Notes: a model not told the origin generated them from the letters alone. Numbered from the stretch's first letter, positions 1 through 6,127 are shown. The stretch: DNA of 10,324 nucleotides from an uncultured Oscillibacter sp. (GCA_900550685.1 URTS01000069.1:1-10324), one strand, 5' to 3'. Program-made: numbers and translations.

Positions 1-16
1 AATTACCGCCCGGGGC

Positions 17-48
17 TGAAAAAGGCGCACAAAAAAAGCCCTTTTTCA
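17..48. other. A/T-rich inverted repeat of uncertain role
   Basis: Positions 17-25 (TGAAAAAGG) pair perfectly with 40-48 (CCTTTTTCA) around a 14-nt loop. An alternative pairing is GGGCT (13-17) with AGCCC (37-41), followed by five T on the + strand. It could be a weak terminator for a gene left of the window. If the leftward promoter at 61-89 is real, it could instead be a hairpin in that transcript's 5' leader. The GC part of the stem is short, so either role is tentative. Confidence 0.3.
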
Positions 49-60
49 CAGGTAATGAAT

Positions 61-89
61 ATTGTAACATGCTTCCAGCCGGCCGTCAA
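61..89 (-). promoter_or_regulatory. Candidate leftward sigma-A-type promoter
   Basis: Read on the minus strand, TTGACG (89-84) and TACAAT (66-61) are separated by exactly 17 bp. Both boxes match the sigma-A consensus at five of six positions. Transcription would start near position 54 and run out of the window, implying a gene to the left divergent from serC. No coding start is visible in the remaining 54 bases. The + strand terminator-like hairpins nearby argue for the opposite layout, so this stays a candidate. Confidence 0.45.
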
Positions 90-151
90 TCCCTTTTCAC
101 AAAAAATTTCAGGATCCGCCATTTGCTCCCCCCTCTCGGCGTATTTGCCGG

Positions 152-180
152 AGGCGGGGCCCTTTCTCCGCCTATTTTTT
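152..180 (+). terminator. Terminator-like hairpin upstream of serC
   Basis: AGGCGGGG (152-159) pairs with CTCCGCCT (166-173) through seven Watson-Crick pairs and one G-T pair, with a 6-nt loop. It is followed by A and then six T (175-180). This is the form of a rho-independent terminator read rightward. It lies just before the serC promoter, so it would insulate serC from upstream transcription or end a transcript that starts left of the window. No T-run follows it on the minus strand. Confidence 0.45.
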
Positions 181-192
181 CCGCTTTGGCCG

Positions 193-221
193 TTGATTCC
201 CGGCGAAAACCGCCGTATAAT
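193..221 (+). promoter_or_regulatory. serC promoter
   Basis: TTGATT (193-198) and a perfect TATAAT (216-221) are separated by 17 bp, a strong sigma-A-type promoter. The expected start point is near 228, giving a leader of about 40 nt before the GTG at 267. A 10-bp perfect palindrome, ATTGCGCAAT (232-241), lies just after the predicted start point and might be a regulator site. Confidence 0.75.
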
Positions 222-266
222 GGAAAAGTATATTGCGCAATTTTGCGTTTGAAAGGAGTCTTTCCT

Positions 267-1355
267 GTGAAATACGATCGCGTTTACAATTTTTCCGCCG
301 GTCCTGCCATGATGCCGGAGCCTGTGCTGGAGGAGATCGCCGCCGAGGTGCTGAACTACCGCGGCAGCGGCATGAGCGTCATGGAGATGAGCCACCGCTC
401 CAAGGTGTTCCAGGACATCCTGGCCCAGGCGGAGGCCGATCTGCGGGAACTGATGCACATTCCCGAAAATTATAAGGTGCTTTTTGTCCAGGGCGGCGGC
501 ACGGTGCAGTTCGCTATGGTGCCCATGAACCTGATGAAAAAAGGCGTGGCCTGCTATGTGGAGACCGGCGCCTGGAGCAAGAAGGCCATTGCCGAGGCCA
601 AGCGGTACGGCGAGGTGAAGATCGTGGCCTCCTCCGCCGACAAGAACTTCTCCTACATTCCCAACTGCTCCGACCTGGACATTCCGGACAACGCCGACTA
701 CGTCTACATCTGCGAAAATGAGACCATCCACGGCACCACCTGGCACAATCTGCCCAATACCAAGGGCAAGATCCTGGTGGCGGACCAGTCCTCCATGTTC
801 CTCTCCCGCCCCTGCGACGTCAGCAAGTACGGCCTCATCTGGGCCGGCGTCCAGAAGAATGTGGGTCCCGCCGGCATGGCCATCGTCATCATCCGGGAGG
901 ACCTGATCCGGGAGGATGTACCGGAGTTCGTGCCCACCTACCTCCGCTACAAGACCCATGCCGACGCCGATTCCCTGTACAACACCCCCAACTGCTGGGC
1001 CATCTACTGCTGCGGCAAGGTGTTCAAGTATCTGCTGGACAACGGCGGTCTGGAGGCCATGGCACAGCGCAACGCGGAAAAGGCCGCCATCCTCTACGAT
1101 TTCCTGGACCAGAGCAAGTTCTTCACTGGCGCCGTCCGGAAGGAGGACCGCTCCTACATGAACGTGCCCTTCGTCTCCCCCTCCAAGGAGCAGGACGCCG
1201 AGGTAGTGGCCGCCACCAAGGCCGCCGGGTTCGACAACCTGAAGGGCCACAAGAGCGTGGGCGGTCTCCGGGCCTCCATCTACAACGCCATGCCCAAGGA
1301 GGGCGTGGAGGCTCTAGTGGAGTTCCTGAAAAAATACGAGGCCGAGCACGCATAA
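267..1355 (+). CDS. serC: Phosphoserine aminotransferase (SerC)
   Basis: A PLP-dependent class V aminotransferase, EC 2.6.1.52. It converts 3-phosphohydroxypyruvate and glutamate to O-phosphoserine and 2-oxoglutarate, the second step of serine synthesis in the cytoplasm. The 362-residue length is normal for the family. Family signatures seen are YNFSAGPAMMP near the N-terminus, the cofactor-binding GGGTVQF segment, and the PLP lysine K197 in AGVQKNVGPAG. The C-terminal GHKSVGGLRASIYNAMP, which helps bind substrate phosphate, is also present. The GTG start at 267 is chosen because GAAAGGAG (251-258) lies 8 nt upstream and the protein then begins at the usual place; longer in-frame readings run through the promoter. 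It has its own promoter and a strong hairpin after the stop, so it is probably monocistronic. The usual partner serA is not next to it. Confidence 0.96.
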   Translation: MKYDRVYNFSAGPAMMPEPVLEEIAAEVLNYRGSGMSVMEMSHRSKVFQDILAQAEADLRELMHIPENYKVLFVQGGGTVQFAMVPMNLMKKGVACYVETGAWSKKAIAEAKRYGEVKIVASSADKNFSYIPNCSDLDIPDNADYVYICENETIHGTTWHNLPNTKGKILVADQSSMFLSRPCDVSKYGLIWAGVQKNVGPAGMAIVIIREDLIREDVPEFVPTYLRYKTHADADSLYNTPNCWAIYCCGKVFKYLLDNGGLEAMAQRNAEKAAILYDFLDQSKFFTGAVRKEDRSYMNVPFVSPSKEQDAEVVAATKAAGFDNLKGHKSVGGLRASIYNAMPKEGVEALVEFLKKYEAEHA

Positions 1356-1369
1356 CTTCATCCGATTCA

Positions 1370-1405
1370 AAAAGCAGCCTGTGACTTTCGTCACAGGCTG
1401 CTTTT
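1370..1405. terminator. Bidirectional terminator between serC and rnmV
   Basis: A perfect 16-bp stem (1370-1385 with 1390-1405) closes a TTTC loop. The outer pairs are A/T runs, so both strands end in a T-run: GCTTTTGATTC rightward and GCTTTTTGAATC leftward. It starts 15 bases after the serC stop. It can serve both serC and the convergent gene chain that ends with rnmV. Confidence 0.88.
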
Positions 1406-1427
1406 GATTCAGATATTCCCTTTGATG

Positions 1428-1463
1428 CACAACTCCCCACCGGAACTCCGGTGGGAAGTTGTG
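1428..1463. terminator. Second hairpin after rnmV
   Basis: CACAACT (1428-1434) pairs with AGTTGTG (1457-1463), and CCCACCGG (1436-1443) pairs with CCGGTGGG (1448-1455). One C-A mismatch separates the two stems, and the loop is AACT. It begins 5 nt past the rnmV stop codon. Rightward it is followed by TTTTCTTATT; leftward there is no T-run. It could be a second rightward terminator or a 3'-end-stabilising stem on the rnmV mRNA, with the hairpin at 1370-1405 doing the actual leftward termination. Confidence 0.6.
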
Positions 1464-1468
1464 TTTTC

Positions 1469-2062
1469 TTATTGGTCTTTCAGCAGGCTTTCCAGCTCCT
1501 CCCGGCTTACCAGCAGGTTCAGGGCCTCCAGCATACCGTTGGCCGTCAGATGCTCCGGCAGATCCAGCTGCCGCAGCAGGGCCTGCCGCCGCTGGCTGCT
1601 GCCCTCTCCCCCGGCCAGGCCCCATGCCATCAGGTCCGCCTTGGTAATTGGCTCCCTTTCCGGTGCCGGGGCCGTCTCCTCGTCCAGGAACGTGGCCCCC
1701 GCACGGCGGAGGGCTTCCAGAATGACCTCCGGCTTCATGCCCTCCACGCCCAGCTTGCCCTCCTTGCCGGGGGCGCGTTTCCGCTTTTCCTTGCCGTGGA
1801 TGTCCGGGATATACGCCTGCTTCACCTGCTCCTTGGGCAGCGCCCCCTTCAGGTAGTTGCGGATCACAAAGCCAGCGCCGTCGCTGTCTGTCAGGACGAT
1901 GAGCCCCCGCTCCTCCGCCAGCCGCCGGAGAAAGGCCACCTTCTCCTTGTCGTTGAACACGGCGAAGCCCCCCAGGGGCACCACCGTGGCGTCCACCACC
2001 TGGGCCAGAGTATTCTTGTCGTAGCGGCCCTCCACTACGATAACTTCCTTGATCTTTCTCAT
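1469..2062 (-). CDS. rnmV: Ribonuclease M5 (5S rRNA maturase)
   Basis: A 197-residue Toprim-domain nuclease. The family cuts both sides of the 5S rRNA precursor in low-GC Gram-positives, with ribosomal protein L18 assisting in Bacillus. The Toprim signatures are clear: the acidic residue E11 in EVIVVEGRYDKNTL, and the D59-x-D61 pair in IVLTDSDGAGFVIR. The segment GKLGVEGMKPEVILEAL at roughly 125-145 matches the family's conserved region after the Toprim domain, and a helical C-terminal domain follows. The ATG at 2062 is chosen because GGGAG lies 10 nt upstream and the Toprim strand begins a few residues later. A longer in-frame reading to 2248 only overlaps holA and is low-complexity. The start overlaps the holA stop as ATGA, so translation is probably coupled. 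It is the last gene of the chain. In Bacillus rnmV sits beside ksgA; here it follows holA. Confidence 0.92.
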   Translation of the reverse strand: MRKIKEVIVVEGRYDKNTLAQVVDATVVPLGGFAVFNDKEKVAFLRRLAEERGLIVLTDSDGAGFVIRNYLKGALPKEQVKQAYIPDIHGKEKRKRAPGKEGKLGVEGMKPEVILEALRRAGATFLDEETAPAPEREPITKADLMAWGLAGGEGSSQRRQALLRQLDLPEHLTANGMLEALNLLVSREELESLLKDQ

Positions 2063-3114
2063 TTCCGGGCCGCTCCCAACCTCGCCAGCAGCAGCTTCAG
2101 CTCCTCCACAGGGTCCGCCCCCCGCTGGCTCTTCATTCTCAGGTCCACCACCTGGCACATCTTCACCGCGTCGCCGCACCACTGGGCGCTGACCCGCTTG
2201 GCCGACTGCAAAAGGAGCTTGGCGGGATAGTCCGACCGCATCTCCCACAGCTCCATGAGCCAGTACTTGTCCTTGCCGCTGTCAATGGCCATCCGGGCGG
2301 TGTAGAGCCGCCGCAGCTGGCTTCCCAGGGCCGCCAGGATCACAATGGGTTCCTCCTGCATTTTCAGCAGGTCCCCCAGAATGGCGGCGGCCTTGTTGTA
2401 GTCGCTCTGGGACACTGCGTCCGTCATTTTGAAGATCTCCGCCGACAGCACCGGGTCCGCCACCGCGTCAATGTCCTTCTGGGTGATGGTATCCCCCTTG
2501 GCGTAGGCGCCGATCTTGGCGATTTCCTGGGAAAGGCCGGTCATCAGCCCGCCGCAGAGGAAGATGAGATACTCCGCCGTCTGCCGGTCGATCTGCTTGC
2601 CCAGGGCCTTGAACCGCCGGGCGATCCAGGCCGTCAGGTCCGAGGTATCCTGGGCTTTGAACTCAATGGGCGTCACATGGGCGTCCATGGCTTTGCACAG
2701 CTTTTTCAGGGTCTTGTTCTGCTTGTAGGCCACCGTATCGTACACGAACACGATGCAGCAGTACTCCGGCAGATCCTCCAGCAGGGCGATGAGCCGCTCC
2801 CGCTGGTCCTCGTTCAGCTTGTAGATGTCCCAGTCCGTTACCACGATCAGCGTCCGCTCCGCCATCATGGGCATGGCCTCCGCCATCTCCGTCAGGCTCT
2901 GGGCCGTCAGGTCCTTCCCCTCCAGCACGTGGTAGTTGAACTCCTCAAAGCCCGCCGGGACCAGCTTCTTCCGCAGCTCCCCCAGGTAGTATTCTCGCAG
3001 GTAGGTCTCCTCCCCGTAAAAGAGGTAGGCATTGCCCAGGGGATTGCCCTCCTTCAGGTCCGTTTTCAGTTTTTGATAGGCTTCGTTTTTCGCCGACTTT
3101 TTTGCGTATGCCAT
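2059..3114 (-). CDS. holA: DNA polymerase III delta subunit (clamp loader)
   Basis: The 351-residue product matches DNA polymerase III delta in length and pattern. Delta is the clamp-loader subunit that opens the beta sliding clamp; it has an AAA+-type fold without ATPase activity. Visible family features are the N-terminal segment NAYLFYGEETYLREYYLGEL (about 28-47) and the strand-rich stretch TLIVVTDWDIYKL (about 88-100). CCIVFVYDTVAYKQNKTLKKL follows at about 118-138. The helical C-terminal collar domain includes LSAEIFKMTDAVSQ and PIVILAALGSQLRRLYTARM. The ATG at 3114 has AGGAG (3121-3125) 6 nt upstream, and the comEC stop codon TAG lies within this ribosome binding site. The gene ends in an ATGA overlap with rnmV. 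comEC followed by holA is a common order in Firmicutes. It should be essential, so its transcription depends on the promoters of this chain or on one hidden inside comEC. Confidence 0.94.
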   Translation of the reverse strand: MAYAKKSAKNEAYQKLKTDLKEGNPLGNAYLFYGEETYLREYYLGELRKKLVPAGFEEFNYHVLEGKDLTAQSLTEMAEAMPMMAERTLIVVTDWDIYKLNEDQRERLIALLEDLPEYCCIVFVYDTVAYKQNKTLKKLCKAMDAHVTPIEFKAQDTSDLTAWIARRFKALGKQIDRQTAEYLIFLCGGLMTGLSQEIAKIGAYAKGDTITQKDIDAVADPVLSAEIFKMTDAVSQSDYNKAAAILGDLLKMQEEPIVILAALGSQLRRLYTARMAIDSGKDKYWLMELWEMRSDYPAKLLLQSAKRVSAQWCGDAVKMCQVVDLRMKSQRGADPVEELKLLLARLGAARK

Positions 3115-3123
3115 ACCGCGCTC

Positions 3124-5358
3124 CTACTTAAAAGATAGATAAACCGTACCGTGATGGTCCGTCCGGTAAACGGCGCAGCCCGCCCGGGCCAGCCGCCGCA
3201 GGGTGTCCTCCGCCGGGTGTCCATAGGAGTTGCTGCCCACGCTGATGATGACCGTCTCCGGTGTCACCGCTTCCAGCAGTTCCTCCGAGGTGGACCCCTT
3301 GGAGCCGTGATGCCCCGCCATCAGGACCTCAATATCCGGCAAGTTATAGGTTTCGATCAGTTTTTTCTCCGTGGCCCGCTCCATGTCGCCGGTAACGAGG
3401 AAGTCGTTCTCCCCCGCCGTGGCCAGAACGGTCAGCCCCAGTTCGTTGCTGCCGCCGGTGCCCAGAGGCGGAAAGATGGTCAGTTCCGCGTCCCCGAAGG
3501 GCAGGGCCGTTTCCTCCGTCACCGTTTCCACGGCAACGCCGTATACCGCCGCCAGGTCCAGGACCGCATCCCGGGCCGGGCCGTCCGTTTCCGGGACCGT
3601 CAGCGTTTTTACATCCATCCGGGCCAGCAGATGCTCCACGCCGTTGATGTGGTCATCGTCGAAATGGGTCAGGATCACCCTGTCCAAAGACCGGCAGCCC
3701 ATGGTCAGCAGCTGGTCCGCCGCGTCGCATCCGGCGTCCCGCCAGCTGCTGCCGCTGCCGCAGTCCACCAGGGAAAACTCCGTACCGGACTTCAGGATCA
3801 CACTCTGCCCCTGGCCCACATCCACCGCCGCGGCATCCAGCCGGTGGCAGAACCGGGCTTCTCCGGTCCGGACGGTGACAGCCAGCGTCAGGATACTCAG
3901 CGCCGCTGCCAGCGCATACTTCCGCCGTCCTCCGGTTTTCAACAGCCACGCGGCGGCAAACAGGAGGTATACAAATCCCATCCACCATTTCAGATAGGGG
4001 CTGCAGAAATAGACGCCGTGATACGGCAGGGCCGCCAAGCCGTGGCACACCGCCAGAATATACCGGATGAACAGCCGGGGCACCAGGCCGATGACCGTCC
4101 CCAGGGGCAGCCACAAAAAGCTCAAAAGCACTGCCGCCAGAGCGCCGGTGAACACGATACCCACCGCCCAGAGGCACAGCAGATTGCTGAGGAAGGACAC
4201 CACCGCGAAGCTGCCGAAATAGTAGGCACTGACGGGTGCCGTCAGGGCCAGGCAGCCCACCGTGGCCGAAATACTGGCCGCTGTAAAGGAGAACAGCCTG
4301 CCATGTTTTTTCTCCCCTGCCAGAGCCCGGTAGACCCGGGGTGACAGCCACAAAAGCCCCGCCACCGCCCCGAAGGACAGCTGCAGGCTGACAGATTTGA
4401 CCGCAAATGGATTGTTCACCAAAATCAGAAACAGCGCCGTCAGCATTGCTGTAGGCGGGTCGCTCTCCCGGTGGAACAAGGGCGCCGCCGTCAGAAAGCT
4501 GAGCATCACGCAGGCCCGCACCACCGAAGGAGACGCCCCGGTGAGGGCCGCGTAGAAAATCAGCACCGGAATGGCCGCTGCCGCAGTCAGCCGCCGCCGG
4601 TGCTTTCCCGTGAGAAAGCCCACCAGCGCCAGCAGATAGGCGCAGTGCATGCCGCTGACCGCCAGAATATGGTAGACGCCCGCTTCCGAAAGGTCCACGT
4701 CCGCCTGAACGGACAGCTCCCCCTTCCGCCCCGTCAACAGGGCCAGCAGAAAGCCTGCGTCGTCCCCGTCAAAGAAGGTTCGGATTCTCTCCTGCATGGC
4801 GCGGCCCAGCCGGGCGGGCCACCACCGGACGGCGTCCGGATCTCCCTTGCCGAAGGCAGGCGTTCCCCGGCTGTAAGCCAGCAGGAACACGCCCTTGGAG
4901 TTGAACACCGTTACATCGTCATCCCGGATGCGGGAGGCGCTTTGCAGATACACGTCATCCGTGATCCGCTGGCCCGGGCACAGCTGCAAAAGGGCTGTGT
5001 CACCGTAATAGGTCAACCTTCCCGGCAGGCCCTCCGCCTCCACCGCCGCCTTGGCTCCAAAAGCAGTGGCCGTTGGGTACTCCGTCAAGGTCATGGTCAG
5101 GGTCTGCTGGCTGTCCGCCAGGGCCTCCATGGGCGCGCTGACCTGCCGGAGGTACAGCCAGTCCCATCCCAGGGCCAGCGCCGTGCCCACCAGGCACAGC
5201 ACCGCCCGCTTCCGCCACTGCTCCGGCAGAAACAGGGCCAGAATCCCCGCCCCCAGACACACCAGACCAACCGGCAGCAGCCAGCCGTCCGGCAGGAGAT
5301 ATTGGGCCAGAAAGATCCCGGCGGCAAAGCCGCCGCAGAAAAGGGCCAGCCGTCTCAT
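3124..5358 (-). CDS. comEC: ComEC/Rec2 DNA-uptake channel with metallo-hydrolase domain
   Basis: The 744-residue polytopic membrane protein is the presumed channel that carries single-stranded transforming DNA across the membrane. Three hydrophobic segments occupy about residues 3-68. A soluble DUF4131/OB-like region follows at about 85-170. The multi-span Competence domain is at about 195-480 and contains the family segment GVYHILAVSGMHCAYLLAL near 228-246. The C-terminal metallo-beta-lactamase-like domain starts at about 505 (AAAVDVGQGQSVILKSG). It carries H565-F-D-D-D-H570, a GDME segment, and GHHGSKGS near 680. This domain is thought to be the nuclease that degrades the non-transported strand. 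The length is typical and no key motif is missing. The ATG at 5358 overlaps the stop of the XRE gene as ATGA, suggesting translational coupling to a regulator. The stop codon lies in the holA ribosome binding site. No other competence genes are in the window. Confidence 0.95.
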   Translation of the reverse strand: MRRLALFCGGFAAGIFLAQYLLPDGWLLPVGLVCLGAGILALFLPEQWRKRAVLCLVGTALALGWDWLYLRQVSAPMEALADSQQTLTMTLTEYPTATAFGAKAAVEAEGLPGRLTYYGDTALLQLCPGQRITDDVYLQSASRIRDDDVTVFNSKGVFLLAYSRGTPAFGKGDPDAVRWWPARLGRAMQERIRTFFDGDDAGFLLALLTGRKGELSVQADVDLSEAGVYHILAVSGMHCAYLLALVGFLTGKHRRRLTAAAAIPVLIFYAALTGASPSVVRACVMLSFLTAAPLFHRESDPPTAMLTALFLILVNNPFAVKSVSLQLSFGAVAGLLWLSPRVYRALAGEKKHGRLFSFTAASISATVGCLALTAPVSAYYFGSFAVVSFLSNLLCLWAVGIVFTGALAAVLLSFLWLPLGTVIGLVPRLFIRYILAVCHGLAALPYHGVYFCSPYLKWWMGFVYLLFAAAWLLKTGGRRKYALAAALSILTLAVTVRTGEARFCHRLDAAAVDVGQGQSVILKSGTEFSLVDCGSGSSWRDAGCDAADQLLTMGCRSLDRVILTHFDDDHINGVEHLLARMDVKTLTVPETDGPARDAVLDLAAVYGVAVETVTEETALPFGDAELTIFPPLGTGGSNELGLTVLATAGENDFLVTGDMERATEKKLIETYNLPDIEVLMAGHHGSKGSTSEELLEAVTPETVIISVGSNSYGHPAEDTLRRLARAGCAVYRTDHHGTVYLSFK

Positions 5359-5576
5359 TTGGCAGGGTACGGCTCCGGCCGGTCCGTCCGCCCCAGGAGA
5401 TAGTCGGTGCTGACGTGGTAATAATCCGCCAGCTTTACGATCAGCTCCAGAGGAAACTCCCGCACGCCCTTTTCGTAGCGGCGGTACACATTGGGATGAA
5501 TCCCCAGATATTCCGCGATCTCCTTCTGCGTCAGGTCACTGTCCTCACGCAGGTCATAGACACGTTTCAGATACAA
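5355..5576 (-). CDS. Small XRE-family HTH regulator upstream of comEC
   Basis: A 73-residue protein that is essentially one Cro/C1-type helix-turn-helix domain. The HTH core is TQKEIAEYLGIHPNVYRRYE (about 16-35). Helices after it end in KLADYYHVSTDYLLGRTD (about 48-65), the usual closing segment of small Firmicute XRE proteins. There is no second domain. The start is TTG at 5576: the only upstream in-frame codons before a stop are GGT and TCC, and GAGGTGATC (5581-5589) gives a strong ribosome binding site about 9 nt upstream. The 3' end overlaps the comEC start as ATGA. About 42 of 67 aligned residues match the product of the gene at 5700-5939, so the two are paralogues. It probably binds DNA as a dimer and may control its own chain. 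That regulatory role is inferred from position and from the dyads just upstream. Confidence 0.88.
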   Translation of the reverse strand: MYLKRVYDLREDSDLTQKEIAEYLGIHPNVYRRYEKGVREFPLELIVKLADYYHVSTDYLLGRTDRPEPYPAK

Positions 5577-5580
5577 ACCG

Positions 5581-5589
5581 GATCACCTC
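5581..5589 (-). promoter_or_regulatory. Ribosome binding site that fixes the TTG start
   Basis: On the minus strand GAGGTGATC complements the 16S rRNA tail well and sits about 9 nt before the TTG at 5576. It contains an in-frame TGA (5583-5585), so no start further upstream is possible. A strong site paired with a weak start codon is consistent with tuned, moderate expression of the regulator. Confidence 0.75.
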
Positions 5590-5599
5590 AAACAGAGGT

Positions 5600-5670
5600 T
5601 ACCATTTGGTTTGCTTTTTATTTAAGAATTGAACCGAACGGTTTGGTTTTTCAGATAAACCGTCCGGTTC
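5600..5670. repeat. Repeated dyads, candidate XRE operators
   Basis: Two near-identical 12-bp dyads of the form AACCG-N2-CGGTT lie at 5632-5643 (AACCGAACGGTT) and 5658-5669 (AACCGTCCGGTT), with centres 26 bp apart. A degenerate third dyad, TACCATTTGGTT (5600-5611), is centred 32 bp from the first. The two best copies also pair with each other as a 14-bp stem (5631-5644 with 5657-5670, one G-T pair). As RNA this could be a hairpin after the XRE gene at 5700-5939, but no clear T-run follows it leftward. Short repeated dyads between two XRE genes most resemble operators. Confidence 0.5.
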
Positions 5671-5699
5671 CAACATTCACACCGCTGCTGTTTCCATAT

Positions 5700-5939
5700 T
5701 TATGTCAACTGAAGCCGCCGGCTCCGCTTCGGCTGGGTGGGGATATCCGTCCGCCCCAGCAGGTAATCCGTGCTCACCTTATAATAATCCGCCAGCTTAT
5801 CCAGCACCCAGGCCGGGGTCTCCCGGCTGCCGTTTTCATACCGCCGGTAAACACTCCGGTGCATATTCAGGTATGCGGCGACTTCCCACTGGGCCTTGTC
5901 ATGGTCTTCCCGCAAATCCCGCAGGCGCTGAATCTCCAT
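5700..5939 (-). CDS. Second small XRE-family HTH regulator
   Basis: A 79-residue single-domain Cro/C1-type helix-turn-helix protein. The HTH region is AQWEVAAYLNMHRSVYRRYE (about 16-35), followed by KLADYYKVSTDYLLGRTD (about 48-65) and a short basic tail, QPKRSRRLQLT. It is a paralogue of the regulator at 5355-5576 and shares the VYRRYE and VSTDYLLGRTD blocks. The residues just before VYRRYE differ (MHRS against IHPN), so DNA specificity may have diverged. The ATG at 5939 has GGGAGGT (5948-5954) about 9 nt upstream, and a good promoter lies at 5972-6000. It is divergent from the SLH gene at 6128 and upstream of the second XRE gene. It may act on either or on itself; targets cannot be read from sequence. 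No toxin gene is adjacent, so it does not look like an antitoxin. Confidence 0.88.
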   Translation of the reverse strand: MEIQRLRDLREDHDKAQWEVAAYLNMHRSVYRRYENGSRETPAWVLDKLADYYKVSTDYLLGRTDIPTQPKRSRRLQLT

Positions 5940-5971
5940 AATGATGTACCTCCCGGTAAAAATGCCAATTT

Positions 5972-6000
5972 ATTATAGCGCAGATTCCCTCAAATTTCCA
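5972..6000 (-). promoter_or_regulatory. Promoter of the XRE gene at 5700-5939
   Basis: On the minus strand TGGAAA (6000-5995) and a perfect TATAAT (5977-5972) are 17 bp apart. Transcription should start near 5965, about 26 nt before the ATG at 5939. It may also supply the downstream XRE-comEC-holA-rnmV genes if transcription passes the 123-bp gap, in which I found no convincing promoter. Confidence 0.68.
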
Positions 6001-6029
6001 CCCTCTTTTTGCAATTGTAAACATATCCC

Positions 6030-6043
6030 TAACGATCCCGTTA
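6030..6043. promoter_or_regulatory. Dyad between divergent promoters
   Basis: TAACG-N4-CGTTA forms a perfect 5-bp-arm dyad between the leftward XRE promoter (5972-6000) and the rightward SLH-gene promoter (6061-6089). Its 12-bp core, AACGATCCCGTT, shares the outer AAC...GTT frame with the dyads at 5632-5643 and 5658-5669. It is placed where a shared regulator could bind, but the similarity is short and could be chance. Confidence 0.3.
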
Positions 6044-6060
6044 AAAAGCCGCGCCCCGCC

Positions 6061-6089
6061 TTGACTTCTCCTCCGGCAGGAATTATGAT
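6061..6089 (+). promoter_or_regulatory. Promoter of the SLH-protein gene
   Basis: TTGACT (6061-6066) and TATGAT (6084-6089) are separated by 17 bp, each matching the sigma-A consensus at five of six positions. The start point should be near 6096, leaving a leader of about 32 nt. AAGGAG (6114-6119) lies 8 nt before the ATG at 6128. Expression is likely strong. Confidence 0.7.
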
Positions 6090-6127
6090 GGGTTCAGATA
6101 TCCGAATAACAGAAAGGAGTTCCCTCT

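Noticed and set aside
55..252. Small plus-strand ORF upstream of serC
   Set aside because: It runs through the terminator-like hairpin and the serC promoter and has no ribosome binding site.
3..1250. Long minus-strand open frame (415 codons) opposite serC
   Set aside because: Low-complexity Gly/His/Val-rich translation running antisense to a clear serC; it is a GC-driven shadow with no ribosome binding site or family match.
2063..2248. N-terminal extension of rnmV to an ATG at 2248
   Set aside because: The extra 62 residues are Gly/Pro/Arg-rich, lie wholly within holA, and precede the normal RNase M5 start, which has its own ribosome binding site.
3151..4344. Long plus-strand open frame opposite comEC
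   Set aside because: Arg/Gln/His-rich translation antisense to conserved comEC motifs; typical high-GC shadow.
5355..5939. Toxin-antitoxin or phage repressor module
   Set aside because: Two XRE proteins are present, but no toxin, integrase, Cro/excisionase or phage gene adjoins them; one instead overlaps comEC.
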